Part shown: piece by piece, positions 1 to 7,694 of the stretch
Position numbering within the stretch: the stretch's first letter is position 1
Layout of the letters: each line of letters starts with the position of its first letter
Assembly (NCBI RefSeq): GCF_022808775.1
Contig: NZ_JAKZLA010000008.1
Span: 62,001 to 126,000, forward strand
Reading direction: 5' to 3'
DNA: 64,000 nucleotides
DNA from: Geothrix terrae
GTDB taxonomy: Bacteria > Acidobacteriota > Holophagae > Holophagales > Holophagaceae
Program-made: the position numbers and the translations under genes
Notes under the pieces: generated by a model
The model's database searches: none
The model's input: the letters and a program-made list of their open reading frames with translations, nothing else
Told to the model about the DNA's origin: nothing

Positions 1-62
1 AGCACATCGGTGAAGCGGACCAGGCCATGGCGGGCTACTTGAGGAGCCTTCACACGGCGTGA
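1..62 (+). CDS. C-terminal tail of an upstream gene (partial)
   Basis: An open frame enters from the left edge at base 3 and ends with TGA at 60-62, giving about 19 residues that end GYLRSLHTA. A pattern of acidic and alanine residues followed by YLRSL is common in the last helix of class I cytochrome c domains, so a c-type cytochrome is possible. The fragment is far too short to assign. Its stop codon overlaps the first base of the tandem repeat that follows. Confidence 0.3.
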   Translation, partial: HIGEADQAMAGYLRSLHTA

Positions 63-226
63 GTCCAGCTAGGCGCCTGAGTGGGCGCCGGCCCACGTAA
101 CGCTGGACTCGAACTGCGCTCGGCTGCGCCGATCGCCGGTTTCGCTTCGGTGCGACATCTAGTCGCACCTCCGCGATCCCACTCGACGCTGGACCCCGGC
201 CGAGTCCGCGCGGCCGGGGCTGGCCC
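61..226. repeat. 166-bp tRNA-linked repeat, unit 1
   Basis: First of two tandem 166-bp units. It opens with gagtccagctaggcgc, an inverted copy of the T-arm/acceptor end of the nearby tRNA-Arg. It contains acgctggactcgaac, a sense-oriented T-arm fragment, near 99-113, and carries the conserved core at 171-201. It differs from unit 2 at only three positions. Short frames on both strands here look like shadows and I do not call them genes. Confidence 0.85.
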
Positions 227-392
227 GAGTCCAGCTAGGCGCCTGAGTGGGCGTCGGCCCACGTAACGCTGGACTCGAACTGCGCTCGGCTGCGCTGATC
301 GCCGGTCTCGCTTCGGTGCGACATCTAGTCGCACCTCCGCGATCCCACTCGACGCTGGACCCCGGCCGAGTCCGCGCGGCCGGGGCTGGCCC
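227..392. repeat. 166-bp tRNA-linked repeat, unit 2
   Basis: Second tandem unit, 163 of 166 positions identical to unit 1. The conserved core is at 337-367. It is followed at 393-409 by the start of a third unit, which is interrupted by the tRNA-Arg 3' end. It contains a GC palindrome, ccccggcc...ggccgggg, at about 360-385. Confidence 0.85.
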
Positions 393-431
393 GAGTCCAG
401 CTAGGCGCACTTGGTGCGCCTAGCTGGACTC
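393..431. repeat. Perfect 17-bp inverted repeat at the tRNA-Arg 3' end
   Basis: Bases 393-409 are the exact reverse complement of 415-431, the acceptor and T-arm end of tRNA-Arg. They are separated by 5 nt that include the encoded CCA. A primary transcript from the tRNA could fold into a 17-bp hairpin sequestering the tRNA 3' end, or the pair could act as a terminator-like stem. No U-run follows it on the minus strand. Confidence 0.8.
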
Positions 432-488
432 GAACCAGCGACCTGCGGCTTAGAAGGCCGCTGCTCTATCCACCTGAGCTATAGGCGC
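412..488 (-). tRNA. tRNA-Arg (anticodon UCU)
   Basis: The minus strand folds as a standard cloverleaf. The acceptor stem pairs GCGCCTA with TAGGCGC, followed by discriminator A and an encoded CCA (412-414). The D arm begins AGCTCAGGTGG. The anticodon stem-loop is CGGC-CTTCTAA-GCCG with anticodon TCT at 452-454. The T arm is GCTGG-TTCGAGT-CCAGC. Downstream lies an inverted duplicate of its own 3' end. Confidence 0.95.
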
Positions 489-546
489 GCGAGGGATAGT
501 CTAGCGGGTTGGGGCGTGCCTAGACTGGGGGCTCCGGGAGGCGCCC

Positions 547-1149
547 ATGTCTGAGACCCTCGACCCCATCCAGGATGAGGTGCAGGACCACGCCAGGGAC
601 AGCCGCCTCAATGGGTTCATCGCCCTGTTCGTGGCGGTGGTGGCGACGTTCATGGCCCTGTGCAACGTGAAGGACGGCAATGTCGTCCAGGCCATGCAGC
701 AGTCCCAGGCCAAGGCGGTGGACCAGTGGGCCTTCTACCAGAGCAAGAGCACCAAGCAGCACATCGCCGAGAACGCGGTGGAGATGCTGAGGGTCCAGCT
801 CGACATGAGCCCCGGGTTGAAACCGGAAGCCCGCGCCAAGGTGGAGGCCCGGATCGCCGCCCAGGAAGCGGCCGGGAGGAAATACGAGCAGGAGAAGGAG
901 CAGATCAGGATGGAGGCGGAGCGGGCGGCCAAGGACTACGACGCCATGAACGTCCATGACGACCAGTTCGACTTGGCCGAGGCCTGCCTGAGCGTGGCCG
1001 TGGCGCTGGCCGGGGTCACAGCCCTCACCCGGAAGCGGTGGCTCTTCGCCGTGGCGGGGATCTTCGCGAGCATCGGTCTGGTCTTCGGCCTGGCGGGGTT
1101 CCTTCACTGGAACCTGCACTCCGACGTGATGGCGAAGCTCCTGGGCTGA
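547..1149 (+). CDS. DUF4337-family membrane protein
   Basis: A 200-aa protein matching the DUF4337 layout. It has a short charged N-terminus, one membrane segment at about 24-42, a long polar helical middle (about 50-145) rich in Ala, Lys, Gln and Glu, and two C-terminal membrane segments at about 150-190. The family's function is unknown. The ATG is preceded by a good ribosome site (gggagg, 6 nt away). It stands alone, convergent with the uptake operon to its right across a shared terminator. The family assignment rests on overall layout and sequence feel. Confidence 0.8.
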   Translation: MSETLDPIQDEVQDHARDSRLNGFIALFVAVVATFMALCNVKDGNVVQAMQQSQAKAVDQWAFYQSKSTKQHIAENAVEMLRVQLDMSPGLKPEARAKVEARIAAQEAAGRKYEQEKEQIRMEAERAAKDYDAMNVHDDQFDLAEACLSVAVALAGVTALTRKRWLFAVAGIFASIGLVFGLAGFLHWNLHSDVMAKLLG

Positions 1150-1179
1150 GCGCTCCTGGACCGAGCCTCACCGGGTAAA

Positions 1180-1210
1180 CGAAAGGGGGACCCGCAGGCC
1201 CCCCCTTTCG
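1180..1210. terminator. Bidirectional terminator between convergent genes
   Basis: A perfect 10-bp stem (cgaaaggggg at 1180-1189 with ccccctttcg at 1201-1210) around an 11-nt loop, located between the DUF4337 gene and the convergent tsx-like gene. The A/T ends of the stem allow it to work in both directions, although the flanking U-runs are short. Confidence 0.75.
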
Positions 1211-1225
1211 AGCCTTCCGAAGGGA

Positions 1226-2059
1226 TCAGAAGTGGATCTGCAGCTGGGCCATGGGCGCGGTGACGCGCTTGTTGGTGGCGGGGGCGGGGCCGTCGTTGTT
1301 CGGGCCGCCGAACTTGTTGTTCCAGTACTCGAAGCCGGGGCCCACGTAGACCTTCTTCTTGGTGCCGAAGAGGGGGCTGATGTCGAAGAGCAGGGAGAGG
1401 TTGGCCAGGGTCTCGGGCTTGGTGTCGATGCCGAAGCCGTCCTTGCCTTTGGCGCCTTCGTAGTTGGCGTAGCCCTTGAACTCGGCGCCCACCTGGCCCA
1501 CTTGGAAGGGGATGCCCCAGGCGGCGGTGAGGTAGTACGTGGTCTTGAAGTCCACGGACCGGCCCACGATGCCGTTGTAGTTCTGCTCGTGGCAGGCCAG
1601 GAGGCCCAGGTCGAAGAAGCCGTCCGCCACCTTGAAGTTGAAGGTGGGCCCGGCGACCAGGAAGCGCTTCTTGGAGGCGAAGGCGTTGTCCTTGGAGTTG
1701 AAGTCGAAGCCGGCGGTGAGGGAGATGTCGCGCACTGGGCCGAAGCCGAGGTCGGTCTTCGTGAGCTTGCCGAGGCTCAGCGAGCCGCGGTAGAGGGCGT
1801 AGACCTCGTTGGCGCCGCTGTTCCCGCTGGCGGTGGGGTCGTTCCGGTCGGACATGAGCATGTCCACATTGAAGAAGTTGGTGCCGTAGGCCCAGCCGCT
1901 GACGTGGCCGAGCTGGACGATGTTCTTCTTCACGGTGCCGTCGATGCCGGGCTCGCGGAACTGGGTGCCGGTGCGGTAGCCGATGAAGGTGTCGCTCCAG
2001 TCGGCGGCGGCCAGGGGCAGGGCGGCCGCCACGAGGAGGGCGAGGGCGAGCTTGGTCAT
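1226..2059 (-). CDS. tsx: Tsx/OmpK-like outer-membrane nucleoside channel
   Basis: A 277-aa protein with a signal peptide (positive start, hydrophobic LALALLVAAALPLAAA, likely cut before ADWSD). The mature N-terminus WSDTFIGYRTGTQFREPG, followed by the NIVQLGH...GTNFFNVDMLMSD block, is typical of the Tsx channel family. Those are 12-strand beta barrels that let nucleosides and bases cross the outer membrane. It ends in the aromatic residue Phe, as outer-membrane barrels usually do. It is the last gene of a minus-strand operon after two nucleobase permeases (25-bp gap), which supports nucleobase or nucleoside uptake. ATG with gga-gaa ribosome site. Confidence 0.8.
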   Translation of the reverse strand: MTKLALALLVAAALPLAAADWSDTFIGYRTGTQFREPGIDGTVKKNIVQLGHVSGWAYGTNFFNVDMLMSDRNDPTASGNSGANEVYALYRGSLSLGKLTKTDLGFGPVRDISLTAGFDFNSKDNAFASKKRFLVAGPTFNFKVADGFFDLGLLACHEQNYNGIVGRSVDFKTTYYLTAAWGIPFQVGQVGAEFKGYANYEGAKGKDGFGIDTKPETLANLSLLFDISPLFGTKKKVYVGPGFEYWNNKFGGPNNDGPAPATNKRVTAPMAQLQIHF

Positions 2060-2084
2060 GGGTTCTCCGGGTTGGGGCGGGGTC

Positions 2085-3503
2085 CTAGGCGGACAGGAAG
2101 AGGAGCTTGAGGAGGAAGATGACCGAGAGCACGAGGATGATCGGGTTGATCTCCTTGAAGCGCCCGGTGGCGGCCTTCAGCACGGTGTAGGCGATCATGC
2201 CGAGGGCGATGCCGTTGACGATGGAGAAAGTGAAGGGCATGACCACCACGGCCAGGTAGGCGGGGATGGCGTCGGTCACGTCGTCGAACTTGATCTCCTT
2301 GATCTCCGACAGCATGAAGAAGCCGATCATCATGAGCGCCGGGGCCGTGGCCTGGAGCGGCACCATGAGGAAGAGGGGCGAGAGGAAGAGGGCCAGGGCC
2401 AGCCAGCCCGCCACCACCAGGGCCGTGAGGCCCGTCTTGCCGCCCTCGGCCACGCCGGAGGCGCTCTCGATGTAGGCGGTGATGGCCGTGGTGCCGAACA
2501 TGGAGGCGAAGGTGGTGCCCACGGCGTCCGCCATGAAGGCTTTCGACGCGCCCGGGAACTTGCCTTCCTTGTCCAGCAGCTTGCCCTGGGCGCCGATGCC
2601 CATGAGGGTGCCGATGGTGTCGAACATGTCCACGAAGAGCAGGGTGAACAGGATGATGAAGATGTTGATCATGCCCCCCAGGGACCTGGCCCAGCTCCAG
2701 TCGTACTGGAACATCTTCGGCCAGCTGGGGATCTGGAAGAGCGTGCCCTTGGGCAGGTGGGTGAAGCCGCCGCCGAAGCTCACGGGCAGCAGGCCCACCA
2801 GGGTGATGGCCAGGATGCCCAGGAGGATGGCGCCCTTCACGCGCTTGGCCACCAGCACGGCGATGAGGAAGAGGCCCACCACGGACCAGAAGGCGGGCGT
2901 GAGGTGGCCGTGGTCCCAGAACTTCGCGATGAAGAGGTTGTTCACGTCATGCAGGCCGAAGAGGGCCGAGGGGTCGTTCTTCAGGACCGGGAAGATCGCG
3001 TCGGGCTCGAACTTCAGGCCCACCTGGGTCACGCCGGAATCCACGAAGCCGATGATGGCGATGAAGAGGCCGATGCCCACGGAGATGCCCTTCTTCAGCG
3101 AGAAGGGGATGGCGTCCATGAAGGCTTCGCGCACCTTCATGGCGCTGAGGGCGATGAAGACCAGGCCTTCGAGCAGCAGGGCCGTGAGAGCCACCTGGAT
3201 GGTGTAGCCCATGCCGCCCTGGTTGGCGGGGGCGCAGACGGTGAACGCGAAGAAGGCCGAGAGGCCGATGCCCGAGGCGAAGGCGATGGGCAGGTTCGCG
3301 TAGAAGGCGCCGATGAGGGTCGCGAGGATGGCGCAGATCACGAAGGCCGTGAAGCCCTGCGCCGGCGCGATGCCCGCCACCTTGAGGAAGGCGTTGGGGA
3401 TCAGCGAGATCACGTACGCCATGGAGATGAAGGTGGTGGTGCCCGCGAGCACCTCCGTGGCCACCGTGGTGCCCTTGGCCTTCAGGTGGAAGAACCGGTC
3501 CAT
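2085..3503 (-). CDS. AzgA-type purine permease (NCS2 family)
   Basis: A 472-aa inner-membrane permease of the AzgA branch of the nucleobase-cation symporters, which import adenine, guanine or hypoxanthine. The N-terminus TTVATEVLAGTTTFISMAYV and the following NAFLKVAGI segment are the family signature. About 12 to 14 hydrophobic segments are visible, as is the VDMFDTIGTLMG block near residue 285-300. Length is close to the usual 430-470. The ATG is preceded by ggagg. It sits between the uracil permease (28-bp gap) and the Tsx-like channel, so a full outer-to-inner membrane route for bases is encoded here. Exact substrate is not readable. Confidence 0.88.
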   Translation of the reverse strand: MDRFFHLKAKGTTVATEVLAGTTTFISMAYVISLIPNAFLKVAGIAPAQGFTAFVICAILATLIGAFYANLPIAFASGIGLSAFFAFTVCAPANQGGMGYTIQVALTALLLEGLVFIALSAMKVREAFMDAIPFSLKKGISVGIGLFIAIIGFVDSGVTQVGLKFEPDAIFPVLKNDPSALFGLHDVNNLFIAKFWDHGHLTPAFWSVVGLFLIAVLVAKRVKGAILLGILAITLVGLLPVSFGGGFTHLPKGTLFQIPSWPKMFQYDWSWARSLGGMINIFIILFTLLFVDMFDTIGTLMGIGAQGKLLDKEGKFPGASKAFMADAVGTTFASMFGTTAITAYIESASGVAEGGKTGLTALVVAGWLALALFLSPLFLMVPLQATAPALMMIGFFMLSEIKEIKFDDVTDAIPAYLAVVVMPFTFSIVNGIALGMIAYTVLKAATGRFKEINPIILVLSVIFLLKLLFLSA

Positions 3504-3531
3504 GCAGACCTCCGGAAAAGGGGAGAAAGGA

Positions 3532-4812
3532 TCAGGGTTGCGTGTCGGTGTCGTTGCTGAGGCCGAGGTGGTCGAGGCCCCAGAAGAGCAGGCTGAGGAC
3601 GATGGCCACCACCGTGCCCAGGGCCATGCCCTTGAGCTCCACGGTGCCCAGCTTCACGGCCGCGCCGCTGATGCCGCTGATAAGCACCACCGAGGTGAGG
3701 ATCAGGTTGCGGGACTGGGTGTAGTCCACCTGCTTCTCGATGAGCATGCGGATGCCCGCGGCGGCGATGACGCCGAAGAGCAGAATGCAGACGCCGCCCA
3801 TGACGGGCACGGGGATGCTCCGGATGAGGGCCGCCAGCTTGCCGGAGAAGGAGACCAGGATGGCGATGACGGCCGTGCCGCCGATGACCCACACGCTGTA
3901 GACCTTGGTGATGGCCATGACGCCGATGTTCTCGCCATAGGTGGTGTTGGGCGTGGCCCCGACGAGGCCCGACAGCACATTGGAGATGCCGTCGCCCAGC
4001 AGGGAGCGGTGCAGGCCGGGGTCCTTCATCAGGTCCTTGCCCACGATGTTCCCCGTCACCACCAGGTGTCCCACGTGCTCCGCCAGAACCACCAGCGCGG
4101 CGGGCAGGATGATGAGGATGGCCTGCAGGTTGTAGGTGGGCGCGTAGAGAGTGGGCACCTGGAGCCAGGGCGCCAGGCGCACGGACTGGAAGTCCACCAC
4201 GCCGAGGCCGAGGGAGATCAGGTAGCCCGCGATGACGCCCAGCAGAACGGGGATCACCGCCAGGAACCCGCGCAGGAGGATGGAGGCCAGGATGGTCACG
4301 GCCAAAGTGGACAGCGAGACCACCAGGGCCAGGCGCAGCGGCATGCCCAGCACCGCGGGGCCTGCCGTGAGCCCGGCCATGTTGGTGGCCACGGGGGCCA
4401 GCTCCAGGCCGATGATGGCCACGATGGCGCCCATGGCGGCCGGGGGGAAGATGACGTCGATCCACCGCGTGCCCGCCACGCGCACGACCTGCGAGAGCAG
4501 CATGAAGATGAGGCCGAAGACGATGAAGCCGCCCTGGGCGGCCGAGTAGCTCAGGCCCGCCGCCAGCACGGCGAAGACCGGCGAGAGGAAGGCGAAGCTC
4601 GAGCCCAGGTAGGCGGGGATGCGGCCCTTGGCCACGACCAGGTAGATCAGCGTGCCCACGCCGTTCATCAGCAGGCAGGTCGCCGGGTTCACCTTGAAGA
4701 GGAAGGGCACCAGCACCGTGGCGCCGAACATGGCGAACAGGTGCTGGAGGCTCAGGGGCGCGGTCTGCAGCAGGGGCAGGCGTTCGTCGACGTCGATGGT
4801 GCGGCGCTGCAT
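3532..4812 (-). CDS. uraA: Uracil permease UraA (NCS2 family)
   Basis: A 426-aa proton-uracil symporter of the NCS2 family. I chose the internal ATG at 4812 (protein MQRRTIDVDERLP) over an upstream ATG at 4947. It gives a length matching E. coli UraA (429 aa), has a gagg ribosome site, and the upstream extension is Pro/Arg-rich and unlike the family. Visible family motifs are the N-terminal LQHLFAMFGATVLVP, the AEHVGHLVVTGNIVGKD segment, the NTTYGENIGVMAITKVYS motif of TM10, and PVMGGVCILLFGVIA. First gene of the uracil-purine-Tsx operon. Confidence 0.9.
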   Translation of the reverse strand: MQRRTIDVDERLPLLQTAPLSLQHLFAMFGATVLVPFLFKVNPATCLLMNGVGTLIYLVVAKGRIPAYLGSSFAFLSPVFAVLAAGLSYSAAQGGFIVFGLIFMLLSQVVRVAGTRWIDVIFPPAAMGAIVAIIGLELAPVATNMAGLTAGPAVLGMPLRLALVVSLSTLAVTILASILLRGFLAVIPVLLGVIAGYLISLGLGVVDFQSVRLAPWLQVPTLYAPTYNLQAILIILPAALVVLAEHVGHLVVTGNIVGKDLMKDPGLHRSLLGDGISNVLSGLVGATPNTTYGENIGVMAITKVYSVWVIGGTAVIAILVSFSGKLAALIRSIPVPVMGGVCILLFGVIAAAGIRMLIEKQVDYTQSRNLILTSVVLISGISGAAVKLGTVELKGMALGTVVAIVLSLLFWGLDHLGLSNDTDTQP

Positions 4813-5019
4813 GGGGGCCTCGGCGGGTTTGGACCTTGTGAAGGCACCGCGGGGTGGCGCCTGGCTCCGGGGCCGGGGAGGGTCCCTTCGGTCCGGAGGC
4901 ACAAGGACCACCCGATTGTCCCCTGCTTGGACGTTTGCCGTCGTCACATTATGTTTTTTCCAGGGACCATTCTCGATGTGTCGCGTGCGATGGCCCGCAG
5001 GGAGGGGACCAAGGCGGCT

Positions 5020-6558
5020 CTAGCGGGATCCCCGGCCGCGGCCCGCCGGGGCCGCCTGGAGAACCTTCGCCTCCTCCCGGGGTCGCCCGGAGGCCTTCCT
5101 CAGGAACTGCTTCGTGGACATGAACTCCAGCATGGCCTCGAAGGCGTCCGCCGGCTGGGGCCGCCCCAGCAGGAAACCCTGGAGGCAGTCGCAGCCGAGC
5201 AGCTCCAGCGCGTCGCGCTGGACCTCGGTCTCCACGCCCTCGGCCACCACCGTGAGGTTGAGGCTGTGGGCGAGCTGGATCACCGCGCGCACGATGGCGT
5301 CGGAGGCGAGGCCCGGATCCTCGGACTGCAGCGCGGCGATGAAGGACTGGTCCAGCTTCAGGGTGGTGATGGGCAGGCGCTGGAGGTAGCCCAGGGAGCT
5401 GTAGCCCGTGCCGAAGTCGTCGATGGCGATCCGCGTGCCGATCTCCCGCAGCCGGTGGAGCGGCGCCAGGTCCTCATGGCCCTGCCGCATGACGAGGCTC
5501 TCGGTGAGCTCCAGCTCGAGGCAGCCGGGCTCCAGGCCCGTGTCCGCCAGGGCCCGGGCCACGCAGGCATCCCAGTCCCCGTTGGCGAACTGGAGAACGG
5601 AGACGTTCACCGCGAGGATCAGCGGGGAGGGGCTGATGGCCTGCCACCGGGCCATCTGGCCGCAGGCCTCCCGGAGCGCCCACTCGCCAATGGGCAGGAT
5701 GAGGCGGCTCTCCTCGGCCAGGGGGATGAACTTCACGGGGGGCACGGCGCCCAGCAGCGGGTGGTTCCAGCGCATCAGCGCCTCGGCCCCCGCGAGCCGT
5801 CCGTCCATGAAGAACTGGGGCTGGTAGTACATCTGCAGCTCGCCGTTCTGTAGGGCGCTCCGCAGGCAGCTCTCCAGCTCCTGCCGCTCCAGGGAGACCT
5901 CGTTGAGGGTGCTGGTGAAGCACTCGATGCGGTTGCCGCCGCGCTCCTTGGCGCGGACCAGGGCGGATTCCGCGTGGGCCTCCAGGATGTGGGCGTCCAT
6001 GCCGTCGTTGGGGAAGACGCAGACCCCGATGCTGGCGGTGAGATCGATCTCCCGGGACCCGGCGCGGAAGGGCACCTGGAGGGCCTCCAGGAGCTTCTGG
6101 CCCACCCGGGCGGCGGCCACCACATCCTTGATCTCCTGGAGCAGGACCAGGAACCGGTCGCCGCCCATGCACGCCAGGGTATCGCCCTGGCGCAGCGCCT
6201 CCTGGAGGCGCTGGCCGAGGAGCCTCAGCACCTCATCGCCCCCCGGGTGTCCCAGCAGGTCGTTGACGCGCTTGAAGCGGTCCACGTCCAGGAGGAGGAC
6301 GGCGACGATGTGTCCGTGCCGCTGGGCCACCAGCAGGGCCTGGGATAGCCGGTCCGCGAAATGCCGATGATTGGGCAGGCCTGTGACCCCGTCCAGCAGG
6401 CTCAGCTCAGACACCCGCTGCTCCAGCGCCTGGATGCGCCGCTCGGCGTTCCGGAGGCGGCCGATCGCATCGAGACGGTCGATCTTGAGCATGAAGCCCT
6501 TGAGATCCAGACCGTGGGGACGCTCGTTCGGCAAATGGACTCCGGAAGACAAACCCAT
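5020..6558 (-). CDS. GGDEF-EAL protein with degenerate cyclase motif
   Basis: A 512-aa cytoplasmic cyclic-di-GMP protein. After a short coiled-coil start, a GGDEF domain (about 75-240) carries GGDRF instead of GGDEF/GGEEF, so cyclase activity is doubtful. The EAL domain (about 255-495) keeps EALMRW, VNVS, ELTES, DDFGTGYSS, KLDQSF, AEGVET and the QGFLLGRPQP end, so a working phosphodiesterase is expected. The start is uncertain: ATG at 6558 or the ATG at 6492, which has a better aaggg site (490 aa). It lies at the end of a minus-strand group next to the Wza/Wzb/Wzc operon, so it may tune cyclic-di-GMP for exopolysaccharide output. Confidence 0.85.
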   Translation of the reverse strand: MGLSSGVHLPNERPHGLDLKGFMLKIDRLDAIGRLRNAERRIQALEQRVSELSLLDGVTGLPNHRHFADRLSQALLVAQRHGHIVAVLLLDVDRFKRVNDLLGHPGGDEVLRLLGQRLQEALRQGDTLACMGGDRFLVLLQEIKDVVAAARVGQKLLEALQVPFRAGSREIDLTASIGVCVFPNDGMDAHILEAHAESALVRAKERGGNRIECFTSTLNEVSLERQELESCLRSALQNGELQMYYQPQFFMDGRLAGAEALMRWNHPLLGAVPPVKFIPLAEESRLILPIGEWALREACGQMARWQAISPSPLILAVNVSVLQFANGDWDACVARALADTGLEPGCLELELTESLVMRQGHEDLAPLHRLREIGTRIAIDDFGTGYSSLGYLQRLPITTLKLDQSFIAALQSEDPGLASDAIVRAVIQLAHSLNLTVVAEGVETEVQRDALELLGCDCLQGFLLGRPQPADAFEAMLEFMSTKQFLRKASGRPREEAKVLQAAPAGRGRGSR

Positions 6559-6650
6559 CCTAAGGCGCCCGTGAGAACAGCGCCACGGGGAATGGATTGC
6601 CCCAAGAAAAAAGCGCTGAATGGAATCTGGTTCGGAATCTAAGGTCCGGC

Positions 6651-7694
6651 CTAACGTCTCGTGAGGCCGGCGCGGCTGGTCAGGGCCCCTTCGAGGACCG
6701 TCGTGTAATAGGCGAGACGGGAGCCGCCAGGCAGGAGGGTCTGGGCGCGCCGCAGGACCGCGATCGCTCCAGCCGTGCTCAGGGCGGGGGCCAGCCAGGG
6801 ATGGAAGTGGATGCTGAGGTTGTGCGGCTCCACCTGGTAGCCGAGCTGCCGCTTGTAGCGGTCCAGCCCTTCGTTGGGCAGGATCGAGGTCATGCCGTTC
6901 CCGATGAACCGGATCCCGGGATCCGCCGCGGCGTCCCGGATGATGGCGAAATCCAGGGCGTGGTTGGGGTGGTGCTCCTGGCCCGTCCGGGAGGACATCT
7001 TGTAGATGAGGTGCAGCCACTGGCCGTCGCGGCAGGAGATCAGGTAGGTGGCGAGCCGCCCCTCCACGAAGGCGCCATGGACGGTCATGCCGGGGCAGCG
7101 CCCCACGGCCTGGACGAAGGCCTTCCACCGGACGGGGTCGAGGAAGGTGGCATCCTCCCGCGCCTGCCGGGACAGGGTTTCGCGGTTCAGCGGCATGCCC
7201 TGGTGCAGCAGTTCGTCCGCGCCGAGGGTCCGGAGCTCGCAGGCCTCGAGCCCGCGCGTCACGTGGCCGCGCTGCTTGCGGTTGACGGCCGCCAGGCCGT
7301 AGCCCTCCGGGCGGATGACATAGTGGCCGGCGGGGAGGCCGGGCCGGTCCGAGGGGAAGCACAGTCCCGGGATGCGGGCGCGGCTGAGGATCTCCCTGGC
7401 CTCGTCGGGCCCGACGTCCGCCTTCAGCTGGAAGGGGAGGCTGGTGTAGAAGGGCCCCCGGTGGTGTCCCCACCAGATGCCGTGCATCTCGAACACGGGC
7501 CGTCCCCGCAGCTCCCAGAATCGGACGAGGTTTCCGCTGCTTTGGGCGGAACAGACGGTGGCGGGTCCGGTCTGATGTCCCTCCTGTTGGTGCGAGGTAT
7601 CGTGGACCGCTTCCTGAATCAAAGGTCTCTCCTGGAGGTCGTTCGAGGATCGGCCCGGAGCGCTTTGCGGGCCGTGCGTGGATCGCGGCGGCAT
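6651..7694 (-). CDS. GNAT/FemAB-fold transferase-like protein
   Basis: A 347-aa protein with no signal peptide. The region from about 180 to 320 resembles the C-terminal acyl-transferase fold seen in FemAB/GNAT proteins of polysaccharide loci. It has a beta strand AFVEGRLATYLIS, the IYKMSS segment, HHPNHALDFAIIRDA, and a closing LDRYKRQLGYQ helix-strand. The start at 7694 overlaps the preceding beta-helix gene's stop (TGATG), implying translational coupling. The first 60 residues are low-complexity, so a later start is possible. Likely adds an acyl or aminoacyl group to a glycan or lipid precursor; this is inferred from fold resemblance and context only. Confidence 0.5.
   Translation of the reverse strand: MPPRSTHGPQSAPGRSSNDLQERPLIQEAVHDTSHQQEGHQTGPATVCSAQSSGNLVRFWELRGRPVFEMHGIWWGHHRGPFYTSLPFQLKADVGPDEAREILSRARIPGLCFPSDRPGLPAGHYVIRPEGYGLAAVNRKQRGHVTRGLEACELRTLGADELLHQGMPLNRETLSRQAREDATFLDPVRWKAFVQAVGRCPGMTVHGAFVEGRLATYLISCRDGQWLHLIYKMSSRTGQEHHPNHALDFAIIRDAAADPGIRFIGNGMTSILPNEGLDRYKRQLGYQVEPHNLSIHFHPWLAPALSTAGAIAVLRRAQTLLPGGSRLAYYTTVLEGALTSRAGLTRR

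Noticed and set aside
81-410. Short proteins encoded by the tRNA-Arg repeat
   Set aside because: They are repeats of tRNA-derived sequence read in frame (for example PGSSVEWDRG also appears at the tRNA-His copy). No start signals, no family.
1983-5853. Very long plus-strand open frames (525 and 846 codons) across the permease operon
   Set aside because: They are antisense shadows of GC-rich genes: composition is dominated by H, G, D, E and R, with no family motifs and no ribosome sites, while the minus strand encodes well-known permeases.
5020-7473. An 817-codon version of the GGDEF-EAL gene starting at 7473
   Set aside because: The first 300 codons overlap the GNAT-like gene in another frame and are P/R/G-rich shadow sequence; family-like sequence begins near 6558-6492.
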